Assembly (NCBI GenBank): GCA_020440605.1
Contig: JAGRNT010000018.1
Location: forward strand, 1 to 64,000
Reading direction: 5' to 3'
DNA length: 64,000 nucleotides
Source: a bacterium
Lineage (GTDB): Bacteria > 4484-113 > JAFGCY01
Below the pieces are notes generated by a model. It was given only the letters and a program-made list of their open reading frames with translations, made no database searches and was not told the DNA's origin. A program made the position numbers and the translations under genes. Below, one piece after another: positions 32,671-40,887 of this stretch. Position 1 is the stretch's first letter. Each line of letters begins with the position of its first letter.

Positions 32671-32779
32671 TGGGTGAGCAATGAGCAATGAGTCTGGCAA
32701 GCTCCGGAGCTGACTCCAGGCGAGTGTACTTTCATTGCTCATTCTTCATCACTCATTGCTGATTGGCAAAGGAGAAGCC
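32671..32779. repeat. Inverted GAGCAATGAG-word repeat upstream of the SDR gene
   Basis: Two GAGCAATGAG words (from 32677) are faced by inverted CATTGCTCATT and CTCATTGCTG words near 32732-32760, able to form a long imperfect hairpin. The same words recur just after the SDR gene (33530-33655). Confidence 0.5.
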
Positions 32780-33529
32780 ATGCGGCTCAAGGACAGAGTT
32801 GCCATCGTGACCGGTGCCGCTTCCGGCATCGGCGCTGCCATCGGCCGGCAGTTCGCGGCCGAAGGGGCCAGACTCCTGCTGGTTGACATCGCTGACAACG
32901 GCGCGGAACAGCTGGACGAGCAGATCCGTCTAAGTGGCGGGGAGTCCATCTTCGAGCACACGGATGTCAGTGATCCCGCCGCCATTGCGCACATGGTGCA
33001 GGCCTGCATCCGGCACTACGGCCGGGTTGACATCCTTGTCAACAATGCCGGGATCGTGCGCCAGGCCCCGCTGCATGAAACGGCGGAGGATGACTGGGAC
33101 CGCGTGCTCGCCGTCAACCTGAAGAGTGTGTTCCTCGGCAGCCGGGCAGTGCTGCCGCACATGCTTGCGCAGGGCAGCGGCAAGATCATCAACGTGACGA
33201 GCATCGCCGGGCTGGTGGGCTTCGAGAACACCGGGCCCTACTGCGCCAGCAAGGGCGGGCAGATCGCCTTGACCCGTGAGATGGCGCTGGAATATGCGAA
33301 GCAGGGCATCAATGTCAACTGCATCGCCCCCGGCGTGATCCGCACGGCGATGACGGCCGGGATGCTCGCCAGCCCCGAGGGCACGCTGGCCTTCGAGCAG
33401 GGCACGCCCTACCGCCGGCTCGGCGAACCGGAGGACATCGCGCATGCCGCAGTCTATCTGGCAAGCAGTGAGTCAGACTTCGTCAACGGCGAAGTGCTGG
33501 TTGTCGACGGCGGCTGGGTGGCCAGGTGA
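32780..33529 (+). CDS. Short-chain dehydrogenase/reductase (SDR, FabG-like)
   Basis: 249 residues, classical SDR. Cofactor motif TGAASGIG (about 13-20) with Asp in LLLVDIADNG suggests NAD(H) preference. NNAG is followed by the catalytic Ser-Tyr-Lys in INVTSIAGLVG and YCASKGG. The C-terminus VNGEVLVVDGGWVAR is typical of FabG/BDH-like enzymes. Substrate not assignable. GGAG lies 8 nt before the ATG. The gene stands alone, bracketed on both sides by the GAGCAATGAG repeat. Confidence 0.88.
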   Translation: MRLKDRVAIVTGAASGIGAAIGRQFAAEGARLLLVDIADNGAEQLDEQIRLSGGESIFEHTDVSDPAAIAHMVQACIRHYGRVDILVNNAGIVRQAPLHETAEDDWDRVLAVNLKSVFLGSRAVLPHMLAQGSGKIINVTSIAGLVGFENTGPYCASKGGQIALTREMALEYAKQGINVNCIAPGVIRTAMTAGMLASPEGTLAFEQGTPYRRLGEPEDIAHAAVYLASSESDFVNGEVLVVDGGWVAR

Positions 33530-33655
33530 TGGATGAGCAATGAGTTGGGTGCAATGAGTAAGGAGCTGCGTCTGCTCTGACAGTACAGCCTGCGGAGTTA
33601 CGCTTCGCGGCTCCTTCAGTCACACTCATTGCTCGCACACATTGCTCATGGATTC
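33530..33655. repeat. Inverted GAGCAATGAG-word repeat downstream of the SDR gene
   Basis: GAGCAATGAG near 33535 is matched by inverted CTCATTGCTC and CATTGCTCAT near 33626-33650, the same words as before the SDR gene. Confidence 0.5.
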
Positions 33656-33727
33656 GCCAGGCTCCCCACTCCAAACTTCCAGACTGCCATGTACAATCCT
33701 CCCGGCATGGGGAGGAGGAGCGGCAAT

Positions 33728-34258
33728 ATGGAAGAACTGCAGTATCCGATCGGCAAGTACCGCATCGAGCATGAAATCACGGCAGAGCGCCGCGCGGAGC
33801 TGATAGAACAGATAGCCAGCCTGCCAGGCCTGTTGCGTGAATCTGTCAGCGGACTGGATGCAGAGCAGTTGGCTACTGCTTACCGGCCGGAAGGCTGGAG
33901 TGTGCTGCAGGTAGTGCATCATGTCGCCGACAGCCACATGAACGCCTATGTGCGCATGCGCCTGGCCCTGACTGAGGATGAACCGGCGATTGCACCCTAC
34001 AAGGAAGGCTACTGGGCAATACTGCCTGACGCACTGAGCGCTCCGGTGGAGTTGTCACTCAGCATGCTGGACGGCCTGCACGGCCGCTGGGTACATCTGC
34101 TGGAAGGCATGTCGGATGAGCAGTTCGCTCGGCGCTTCTTCCATCCGCAGTACGGCACTCGGGTGCGCCAGGATGAGATCCTCTCGCACTATGCCTGGCA
34201 CGGCCGGCACCACACCGCGCATGTGACTGGCCTGCGGCAGCGGATGGGCTGGCTGTAG
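33728..34258 (+). CDS. YfiT/BstA-like DinB-superfamily metal-dependent transferase or hydrolase
   Basis: 176 residues. It starts with the family's typical YPIGKYRIEHEITAERRAEL and has the His ligands in VVHHVADSHMNAYVRMRLAL and SHYAWHGRHHTAHVTGLRQR. YfiT-type proteins bind Zn or Ni with three His; some are bacillithiol S-transferases. ATG 33728 has GGGGAGGAGG upstream. TACAAT at 33692-33697 gives a leader of about 24 nt; the earlier ATG at 33707 sits at a leaderless-like distance and cannot be excluded. Confidence 0.82.
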   Translation: MEELQYPIGKYRIEHEITAERRAELIEQIASLPGLLRESVSGLDAEQLATAYRPEGWSVLQVVHHVADSHMNAYVRMRLALTEDEPAIAPYKEGYWAILPDALSAPVELSLSMLDGLHGRWVHLLEGMSDEQFARRFFHPQYGTRVRQDEILSHYAWHGRHHTAHVTGLRQRMGWL

Positions 34259-34568
34259 CGGCCGCATCCTGCCGCCGGGGAGGCCAGATGTGAGTCTGGC
34301 AACAGTTATCAGAAACAGTATGAGAAGCAGCAGACCGTTGCGGTGCCATACCGCCGTCGGGGAAGGACAGATGTAGTCTGGCAATCAGTGGAGCGGTCCG
34401 TGTAGATTGGATTTCCCAGATGGTGGAAGAAGTGCTTGGTTGTCAGTTCCCGCTGAGAGGATTGCCCTGCCGACTGCCGACTATTCCGGCGGCATGATGC
34501 CGCCGCTACAGCTCATTCTCATCCTGCTTCCATTCTCTTCCTGCCAACTGCCGACTGCCGACTGACTA
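34259..34568. repeat. Spacer with GCCAGA/TCTGGC hairpins
   Basis: About 310 bp without a gene. GGCCAGATGTGAGTCTGGC (from 34282) and ACAGATGTAGTCTGGC (from 34367) are two members of a hairpin family also found at 35214, 36850, 62783 and 62917. A GGCGGCAT/ATGCCGCC palindrome lies near 34488, followed by tandem CTGCCGA words. Confidence 0.55.
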
Positions 34569-35060
34569 CTACTTCCTGCCAGCTGACATCGTCATCGTGC
34601 CGGCCATCAGGTGGCCGCCCTCTTCCTTGTCGCAGACCAGCAGGCGCAGCCTGAAGACATACTCCACGCCCTGCTTGAACCTGACCACGACCGGCTTGTC
34701 GTCCTTGCCGGGGGTAAGGTAGCTGTCCACTTCAATGCTGATATCACCGACGCCGTCGGCCTCATCGTCATGCACATCCGACTTGAGGGTGCTGACACCA
34801 TCCGCCGCGGTGTCCTGCCACTCGCCATCCACCAGCACCTGCACCATCACGATCTGGGGGGCGGCGGAGTGGAAATCCATCGTCGTTGCCAGCCGGTCCT
34901 TCGTTGAACTGTCCCGGAGCTCGACATGCTCGGCGATCGGCTTGCCGTCAATCCTGGCCGAACTGGCCAGATGCTCCTCGCATCAAGCGCGGCCGGGGCC
35001 GGCCTGCATAACGGCGATGGCCAGCGCCATCGTCAGTGCGGCGGTAATCTTCCTGATCAT
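34569..35060 (-). pseudogene. Secreted protein gene interrupted by an in-frame TGA at codon 26
   Basis: The frame opens with a signal peptide (MIRKITAALTMALAIAVMQA, then GPGRA), meets TGA at 34985-34983, and continues open in the same frame for 137 codons. It begins CEEHLASSARIDGKPIAEHV and ends LVCDKEEGGHLMAGTMTMSA. GAGGT precedes the ATG. No family recognised. A 17-nt hairpin CTGGCC-AGTTC-GGCCAG begins 12 nt after the TGA, so a selenocysteine insertion (TGA-TGC, U-C) is possible. A nonsense mutation, sequencing error, or separate translation of the downstream part from ATG 34880 are at least as likely. Confidence 0.5.
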
Positions 35061-35359
35061 CAGTGAGACCTCATGTCCGTGGGATGCCCCGCCCGGCCGC
35101 ATGACCGTGTAGGGTGATTGCTACGGGGAATGATAGCATCGGGAGCGTGGGAAGAAGTCAGTGGTCAGTGGTCCGTAGTCAGTGGTCGGTGGTCGGAAAT
35201 CTGCCGCCGGGGAGGCCAGATGCAAGTCTGGCAATGGAGGCAGGCTGTTCTTGGTTGTTAGTTCTTAGTTCTTGGTGGTAGCAGTACTCTGCTTCTCATT
35301 CTGTTTCTGACCGCTGACTACAGACCACTGACCACTGATCGCAAGCCATTGGCCTGCGA
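35061..35359. repeat. Repeat-rich spacer with long inverted CAGTGGTC words
   Basis: No gene. AGTCAGTGGTCAGTGGTC words (35157-35195) are inverted against GACCACTGACCACTGATC (35323-35341). They enclose a GGCCAGATGCAAGTCTGGC hairpin (35213-35231) and a TTAGTTCTTAGTTCTTGG run. Confidence 0.5.
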
Positions 35360-35365
35360 TACACT
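35360..35365 (+). promoter_or_regulatory. -10 box of a leaderless promoter for the second VOC gene
   Basis: TACACT, 6-nt spacer TCACCC, ATG at 35372. Confidence 0.5.
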
Positions 35366-35371
35366 TCACCC

Positions 35372-35761
35372 ATGCGTATCGCCCTGACATCCATATTCGT
35401 TGACGACCAGCAGAAGGCGCTGGAGTTCTACACACAGAAGCTCGGCTTCGTGAAGATCAATGACCACCCGATGGGGGAGCACCGCTGGCTGACCGTGGCC
35501 GGGCCTGACGGCCCGGAAGGTGTCGAGCTGCTGCTGGAACCCAACAATGACCCGGTGGCTCAGGCTTATCAGCAAGGACTGAAGGCCAAGGGCAAGCCCT
35601 GCACATCCTTCGAAGTGGATGACGTGAAAGCCGAGGTGGAGCGCCTGCGCGGGCACGGCGTACTGATCACGCTTGAACCGGTTGAGGAGCAGTGGGGCGG
35701 CTACGCGATGTTCGACGACAGCTGCGGCAACATCATCAGCATCCATTCCGTCGGTATATAG
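35372..35761 (+). CDS. VOC-family (glyoxalase-like) protein
   Basis: 129 residues with the single-domain VOC layout. [51 protein letters not shown] and the terminal [14 protein letters not shown] resemble PhnB/bleomycin-resistance-like proteins. The usual first His is replaced (TSIFVDD), so metal-dependent catalysis is doubtful. The ATG is fixed by TACACT 6 nt upstream. The aldo-keto reductase gene follows after 64 nt with its own Shine-Dalgarno site. Confidence 0.78.
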   Translation: MRIALTSIFVDDQQKALEFYTQKLGFVKINDHPMGEHRWLTVAGPDGPEGVELLLEPNNDPVAQAYQQGLKAKGKPCTSFEVDDVKAEVERLRGHGVLITLEPVEEQWGGYAMFDDSCGNIISIHSVGI

Positions 35762-35825
35762 CACTGGAATAATCCCCGCCTCCGCGCGATACTACTCCCC
35801 ACCAAGCACACAGGGGAGTGTTCCA

Positions 35826-36818
35826 ATGCGTTACAGAAGACTGGGATCCGCCGGCATCCAGCTGTCCGAGCTGAGCTTCGGCTCATGGGTCACCTTCGGC
35901 CAGCAGTACGGCGTCGATGAGGCGCTGGCCTGCATGGAAGCGGCCTACCAGGCCGGCGTGAACTTCTTTGACAACGCCGAGGCCTACGCCGGTGGCAGGA
36001 GCGAGGAGCTGATGGGTGAGGCCATCCGCAAGGCCGGCTGGAAGCGCAGCGACCTCGTCGTCTCAACCAAGATCTACTTCGGCGGCCAGGGCGTGAACGA
36101 CAAGGGCCTGTCCCGCAAGCACATCATCGACGGGATGCGGGCTTCGCTCGCGCGCCTGCAGATGGACTACGTGGACCTCGTGTTCTGCCACCGCCCCGAC
36201 CCGCAGACGCCGATGCTCGAAACCGTGCGCGCCATGAGCTGGCTCGTGGACCAGGGCTGGGCGCATTACTGGGGCACCAGCGAGTGGAGCGCGGAGCAGA
36301 TCCGCCACGCCTGGGCGATCGCCGAGCGCGAGCACCTCAACCGCCCGCAGATGGAGCAGCCGCAGTACCACATGTTCCACCGCGAGCGCGTGGAGAAGGA
36401 GTATGCGCCGCTGTACACGGACATCGGGCTCGGGACCACGATCTGGTCGCCGCTGGCCAGCGGCCTGCTGACGGGCAAGTACAACGAGGGCATCCCGGAG
36501 GGCAGCCGCGCCACCCTGCCGAACTACAAGTTCATCCGCGAGGCCATCGAGGGCGAGAAGGGCCAGGCCCAGATTGCCAAAGTGAGGCAGCTGACGCCGA
36601 TCGCCTCCGAGCTGGGCTGCAGCATGGCGCAGCTGGCGCTGGCCTGGTGCCTGAAGTTCGAGGGCGTGAGCACTGTGATGACCGGGGCCTCCAAGGCCGA
36701 GCAGGTCAGCGAGAACATGCAGGCTCTCGACGTGGTTGACAAACTGGACGCGGACGTGATGGAGCGCATCGAGGCCATCCTTGACAACAAGCCTGAGCCT
36801 GAAAAGAGCTGGCGCTAG
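35826..36818 (+). CDS. Aldo/keto reductase, Kv-beta-like (AKR6 type)
   Basis: 330 residues forming a TIM barrel. The catalytic tetrad is visible: Asp and Tyr in [12 protein letters not shown], Lys in [10 protein letters not shown], His in DLVFCHRPD. The NADPH site is in [14 protein letters not shown] and [15 protein letters not shown]. The pattern ([35 protein letters not shown]) matches voltage-gated-channel-beta-like reductases that reduce aldehydes with NADPH. GGGGAG lies 8 nt before ATG 35826; the longer upstream frame overlaps the VOC gene and is rejected. Confidence 0.92.
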   Translation: MRYRRLGSAGIQLSELSFGSWVTFGQQYGVDEALACMEAAYQAGVNFFDNAEAYAGGRSEELMGEAIRKAGWKRSDLVVSTKIYFGGQGVNDKGLSRKHIIDGMRASLARLQMDYVDLVFCHRPDPQTPMLETVRAMSWLVDQGWAHYWGTSEWSAEQIRHAWAIAEREHLNRPQMEQPQYHMFHRERVEKEYAPLYTDIGLGTTIWSPLASGLLTGKYNEGIPEGSRATLPNYKFIREAIEGEKGQAQIAKVRQLTPIASELGCSMAQLALAWCLKFEGVSTVMTGASKAEQVSENMQALDVVDKLDADVMERIEAILDNKPEPEKSWR

Positions 36819-36832
36819 CAACCGGAGGCCCG

Positions 36833-36982
36833 GAGCAATCCGGGCGATGGAGGCCCGATGTCAGTCGGGCAAGGGAAGCCTGATGCGAGTCGGGCAGGAC
36901 AACCTGAGCCCCGCCAGGCTGACAGCCTGGCCACCTCAAACAACTGAATACGAACAAGCAGGCCGGACCAATGTCCGGCCTG
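36833..36982. repeat. Tandem array of five hairpins (REP-like)
   Basis: Five consecutive palindromes downstream of the reductase: GCCCGG/CCGGGC, GCCCGA/TCGGGC, GCCTGA/TCGGGC, GCCAGGCT/AGCCTGGC (36914-36932) and CAGGCCGGAC/GTCCGGCCTG (36959-36982). The first three keep a GGAGGC or GAAGC lead-in with varying stem bases, and the changes mostly preserve pairing. The last, followed by TGTGCTTT, may act as a weak terminator. Confidence 0.6.
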
Positions 36983-37112
36983 TGTGCTTTCTGAGGAATA
37001 CTCCTTCAGGCTGACACTCATCATTCCGATTTTCCCCCCCTGTTTAGCAGCATCACTGCCCGGGTAATACATCTGGTTTGGCCAATGCAGGCCGGCCGAG
37101 GAAGTGACAGAA

Positions 37113-37580
37113 ATGGCGAACACGAAGAACAGAGGGATAGCGATACTGACCACACTGCTGCTGGGGCTGAGCGCGGTGGTGCTGGGCCTGCTGGCGGAGA
37201 CCCGCCCGGCCCATGCCTCCGAGGAGGACTGCCTGCTTCTGGTGCTGGACAGCGCAGACGGCGAGACCGTCACCGCCGGGATCACGATCCAGTTCGTGGA
37301 CCGCGAAGGTGAGACACATACCTATGAAACCAATGAGAACGGACTGGTGCTGGTGCCCTGCGGCCTGCTGGGCGACAGCCTGATGTTCGAGGACACCTGG
37401 GGCCATGGCTTCTGCATGGTGCTCAACCCTGAGAATGCGCATGAGGGGCCGCTCAACAGCCTGCTGATCGACCATCCCGAACTGGGGATCGTCAGTGCCC
37501 CGCAGGCCAGCGTGACCCCCTACGGCACGGTGCTGCGCCTGGGCCTCGGGCCCGGCAGCGAGGATCCCGTCCAGAGCTGA
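37113..37580 (+). CDS. Secreted protein of unknown function
   Basis: 155 residues with a signal peptide (MANTKNRGIAILTTLLLGLS, cleavage near AHASEE). A small beta-rich domain follows (ADGETVTAGITIQFVDREGE, THTYETNENGLVLVPCGLLG) that reads like a carboxypeptidase-regulatory or Ig-like fold. Three cysteines remain after cleavage. ATG 37113 has AGGAAG 8 nt upstream; GTG 37104 is less likely. A strong terminator at 37637 ends the unit, so it is monocistronic. Confidence 0.68.
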   Translation: MANTKNRGIAILTTLLLGLSAVVLGLLAETRPAHASEEDCLLLVLDSADGETVTAGITIQFVDREGETHTYETNENGLVLVPCGLLGDSLMFEDTWGHGFCMVLNPENAHEGPLNSLLIDHPELGIVSAPQASVTPYGTVLRLGLGPGSEDPVQS

Positions 37581-37600
37581 TACTCCATTCCCAACACCCG

Positions 37601-37622
37601 GGACCGGAGCCCTCCGGTCCCA
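37601..37622. repeat. Perfect 10-bp palindrome GGGACCGGAG/CTCCGGTCCC
   Basis: A stem of 10 bp with a 2-nt CC centre, lying between the stop at 37580 and the terminator at 37637. It lacks a U tract and belongs with the hairpin population of this genome. Confidence 0.45.
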
Positions 37623-37636
37623 GATTCCCGCCCAAC

Positions 37637-37674
37637 GTGGCCGCCCCCTTCCCAGGGCGGCCACACTTTTTTTC
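37637..37674 (+). terminator. Rho-independent terminator
   Basis: GTGGCCGCCC (37637-37646), 8-nt loop, GGGCGGCCAC (37655-37664), then AC and seven T. A 10-bp GC-rich perfect stem with a U tract, the clearest intrinsic terminator of the window. Confidence 0.88.
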
Positions 37675-37762
37675 TTGCCGGCTCGTGCAAGCACTCGCCG
37701 GTCTACATTTCGCGTGCTGGCTCGGGATGCCTGATCCCTCGCTCAGCACATACTGCATATAA

Positions 37763-37809
37763 GGTAGCCCGGCGTTCACGCCGCATCAGGCCGTAAACGG
37801 CCTGCTACC
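37763..37809. repeat. Three-way-junction palindrome, copy 1
   Basis: Outer stem GGTAGC/GCTACC encloses hairpins CGGCG-TTCA-CGCCG and CAGGCCG-TAAA-CGGCCTG. Nearly identical to 38101-38147; both copies are followed by CGATGATA. Confidence 0.7.
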
Positions 37810-38100
37810 CGATGATATTCAGGCAGAAGGCAAAGGGCAGTAGGCAGAAGCAGAATGTGAAGGAGCGCGAGCATTCAGCTCGCAGGACAGGCGGCATTCA
37901 GCCGCCATTGCCTGAATCCGCCAACGTCGTGCGGAAGTTACATCGCTGCCTGGGAAGCTGTCCCGTGCAATCAGTCACGCCGTCGGCGTGACTTCGAGCT
38001 GTATTGCAGTCCCGCGAATGCTTGCATGCGTGGGAAACAGAATATGATCTGGCGCTTCGCAATCCCGATATTAGCGGGATGCCAACTGGGTTGCGCTGAT
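37810..38100. repeat. Spacer with further palindromes
   Basis: No gene. Contains GCGAGC-ATTCA-GCTCGC (near 37866), GGCGGC-ATTCA-GCCGCC (near 37890), GTCACGCC-GTC-GGCGTGAC (near 37974) and ATCCCG/CGGGAT (near 38062). Confidence 0.55.
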
Positions 38101-38147
38101 GGTAGCCCGACGTTCACGCCGGATCAGGCCGTAAACGGCCTGCTACC
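38101..38147. repeat. Three-way-junction palindrome, copy 2
   Basis: Same 47-bp layout as copy 1, with differences only in the first inner hairpin. It ends 24 bp before the stop of the PKD gene. Confidence 0.7.
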
Positions 38148-38171
38148 CGATGATAGTCAGGTAGAAGGGAG

Positions 38172-40727
38172 CTAGTAGATCGAGAAAGTCTGCCTGTAGA
38201 AGTCCGTCAGACCATCGTCATCCACGACCGTCACACGCACGATCGGGAAACCGGGCATCGTGAACTCATGTGAGACAAGCGGCTCCGTCGTCGTCAGATC
38301 CACCACACCGTCATCCTCGAAGTCCCAGCGGTATTCCACAATGCTGCCGCCGGCATCCGTGCTGGCGCTGGCATCGAACTCAATCGTCTTCGGCGTCCCG
38401 AAGAACGGCCCACCCGGATACTCCAGTGCAGCCGTCGGTGCTCCGTCGGTACGGATCACGAAGGGGAAGACCCCGAGATTGTCATCGTTGTCCCAGGCGT
38501 AGAAGTAGCCGCGGAAGGCACCGCTCGTTTCGTATGTGAAACTCTCCATCGAAGTGGCAACCGGATCCGACAGGTCAAACAACTCCAGATCGCCGTCGCC
38601 ATTGAAGTCCCAGCCCCACTTGACGATCGTCCCGTCCGGATCCGTGGTGCCACTGCCGTCGAAGTTCACGGTCAGCGGACTGCTGCCTTCGGTGACATCG
38701 ATCACGAGATCCATGTCCGGCGGGTAGCTGAAGGGTTCAAGCGGCACGATGGCCAGTTCCGCTTCCGCGGTGGCCCCCATGTCATCAGTGACCCGCACCC
38801 GCGTCGTCAGCAGGCCGGCCACCGTGTAGGTCATCTGTGCACTGGGTTCTATCCCGGTATCCAGCTCAAAGCCATTGCCTTCATCGCCATCCAGGTCCCA
38901 TTCATACTTGACGATGCTGCGCCCGGCGGCGGCCTGGCTGTACTCCGCGCTGAAGTTGATCGTCAGCGGAATGTCGCCGTCACGCACGTCGGCAAGGATG
39001 CTGGCAACCGGATCAGTGCCACCGGCCGGCAGGACCTTGACAACCTGCTGGGTACTGGCCTGCTGGACCCAGTCATCATTCACGCGCAGTTCGACTACAT
39101 AGACGCCGGGCTCTTCATATGTGTACTGCGGCTGCGCTTCATTGCTGAAGCCGAAACTGGACCCGTACAGGTCGAATTCCCAGTTGTAGAAACGGATCTC
39201 TCCATTGGGACTGCTGCTGCCCGTGCCGTCAAACTGCACCGTCAGCGGGGCCTCACCCTGCAGCACGTCTGCCGCCAGCAACGCACTCGGCGGCATCAGC
39301 GGCGGCCCGCTGCGCAGTGTCAGACCGCGCGGCCCATCCTCGTCCGGCAGTCCGCCGAGCATGCCCTGGTCGTAGCTGAGCAGACCGAAGAAATACTGCA
39401 GGCGCAGTTCATCATTGCCCTGCGGGGCATCCGTGGCAACCCGCAGGATCGCATCGCTGTTTGACAGGGTGGCATGGGGCCAGGGGGCACCATCACCCTG
39501 CACCACCCTGTATCGCATCTGCGGGTCCGTGGAGAGGTCACCCAGCAGCGGATCGATCACATTCACCTTGTATTCCCCGCCGGGTTCAAGCAGCATGGGC
39601 TCATCAAACCGGCCCGAGCCACTGATGCCGTCAACCGTGATCGCAGGCGGTTCCAGGCTGTCACCGAAGAACTCACTGTAGAAGGGAGAGGCAAGGATGT
39701 AGCTGGCCGTGCCCTCAGCTTCTCCATCGCTCGGACGGACCCAGTAGAAGTTGTAGTCCTCACCGCCACTGATGCCGGCGGCGATGATGGAGCCCCAGTA
39801 GAACAGCCGCCCGTCCTTCGGGAGCGGGCCGGGATGGTCCTTGTCCTCCAGCTGGTAGTCGCCAAGCTCCTTCGTGGCATATGGTTCAATCGTGGAGGCA
39901 CCGCCGGTGGCCGGATAGTCCGCTATGTCATCTGATGCATAGAGATTGTAGGAACTGATCCGCGCCCCGAAGTTGGAGCCGATCGGCGTGATGTCCGCCA
40001 GGTTGATCTCGCCGTTGCCATCACCGTCAATCACTCCCTGGATCGAGGCCGGTGACCAGGGTCCGGCCTCCCTCAGGTGGATCCCCAGCGGGGTCAGATC
40101 CGAGATGTTCACTTCGCCGTTCTGGTCGTAGTCACCCTGGTTGTAGTAATGCCAGAACAGCCCGAAGGTCGAGCCGTAGACGTACGAGATATCACTGCGG
40201 GATCCGGGTCCGCTCGGGGCCTTGGCAGCTTCACGCAGTGCATCACGTGCACCGGGCGCGAAGCGCACACTGGCCACCACGCCGCTGCCGCTGAATCCGT
40301 CCGCATTCTGGGGATGCACGAAGAGCTGGCCGTGGTGCATCGCAGTGGCGGTGTCCAGCACACCGAGACTGATCAACTCGTCCGCGTCCGCGAAGTCCGC
40401 GGCTGCGGCACTCTCCACGGCGTGCCAGTGCTCCGTGTCGTAAGCGATTGTGAAGTAGACAGCGCGCAGCTGCTCCGCCCGCTCAAGACTGATCTCCGCC
40501 AGAAGGCTGCCATCTTCCTGCTCGCTGACTAAGAGACTCAGCCCTTCCGCACGGCCACCGTAGATGAAACTGTCTGAGCTGAGCTCCAGTTCCATACCGG
40601 CGGCGGAGGCATGCAGGCCGGTGACGGCATCCTCCGTCTCCGGGAGGCTTGCAGTACCCCTGCCTCCACAGGCGCTGAGCAGGCTTGCGAGGAGGGCAGT
40701 AAGAAGTATGTTCCTGATCGATTCCAT
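38172..40727 (-). CDS. Lipoprotein with cohesin-like, dockerin-like and four PKD domains
   Basis: 851 residues. Lipoprotein signal LLASLLSACGG (Cys about 20). Residues about 45-165 (SLLVSEQEDGSLLAEISLER, VYFTIAYDTEHWHA, GVVASVRFAPGA) have the strand pattern of cohesin/type-IV beta domains. A dockerin-like pair follows: GDYDQNGEVNISDLTPLGIH and DGDGNGEINLADITPIGSNF. Then a linker and four PKD domains with the signature YxWDxDGD (EWDLDGDEGN, GWDFNGDGDL, RWDFEDDG). The cohesin-dockerin order in one chain suggests calcium-dependent self-assembly or packing rather than a cellulosome. Downstream spacer is rich in palindromes. Surface location inferred. Confidence 0.82.
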   Translation of the reverse strand: MESIRNILLTALLASLLSACGGRGTASLPETEDAVTGLHASAAGMELELSSDSFIYGGRAEGLSLLVSEQEDGSLLAEISLERAEQLRAVYFTIAYDTEHWHAVESAAAADFADADELISLGVLDTATAMHHGQLFVHPQNADGFSGSGVVASVRFAPGARDALREAAKAPSGPGSRSDISYVYGSTFGLFWHYYNQGDYDQNGEVNISDLTPLGIHLREAGPWSPASIQGVIDGDGNGEINLADITPIGSNFGARISSYNLYASDDIADYPATGGASTIEPYATKELGDYQLEDKDHPGPLPKDGRLFYWGSIIAAGISGGEDYNFYWVRPSDGEAEGTASYILASPFYSEFFGDSLEPPAITVDGISGSGRFDEPMLLEPGGEYKVNVIDPLLGDLSTDPQMRYRVVQGDGAPWPHATLSNSDAILRVATDAPQGNDELRLQYFFGLLSYDQGMLGGLPDEDGPRGLTLRSGPPLMPPSALLAADVLQGEAPLTVQFDGTGSSSPNGEIRFYNWEFDLYGSSFGFSNEAQPQYTYEEPGVYVVELRVNDDWVQQASTQQVVKVLPAGGTDPVASILADVRDGDIPLTINFSAEYSQAAAGRSIVKYEWDLDGDEGNGFELDTGIEPSAQMTYTVAGLLTTRVRVTDDMGATAEAELAIVPLEPFSYPPDMDLVIDVTEGSSPLTVNFDGSGTTDPDGTIVKWGWDFNGDGDLELFDLSDPVATSMESFTYETSGAFRGYFYAWDNDDNLGVFPFVIRTDGAPTAALEYPGGPFFGTPKTIEFDASASTDAGGSIVEYRWDFEDDGVVDLTTTEPLVSHEFTMPGFPIVRVTVVDDDGLTDFYRQTFSIY

Positions 40728-40887
40728 TCAATCACTCCGATCTGAATAGTCGCAGGGATTGTATCAGCTTCCCATTGGCAGTGACTCCGGATCCGCTGGC
40801 ATACGTTGCCATCCAACACTATTCTTCAAGCATCTGCCTTCCTGGACCAGGCAAGATCCAACCGCGGGACCGCCGGGACTGATCCTG

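Noticed and set aside
31252..32742. 496-codon ORF on the minus strand opposite the P-type ATPase
   Set aside because: Antisense to a gene with all ATPase motifs; Gln/His/Arg-rich shadow.
35061..35359. Inverted CAGTGGTC words considered as an insertion sequence
   Set aside because: No transposase ORF and no target duplication visible; same word types occur in other spacers at low complexity.
36833..36982. Hairpin array considered as a CRISPR array
   Set aside because: Units are of unequal length and sequence, without constant repeats or spacers, and no cas gene is nearby.
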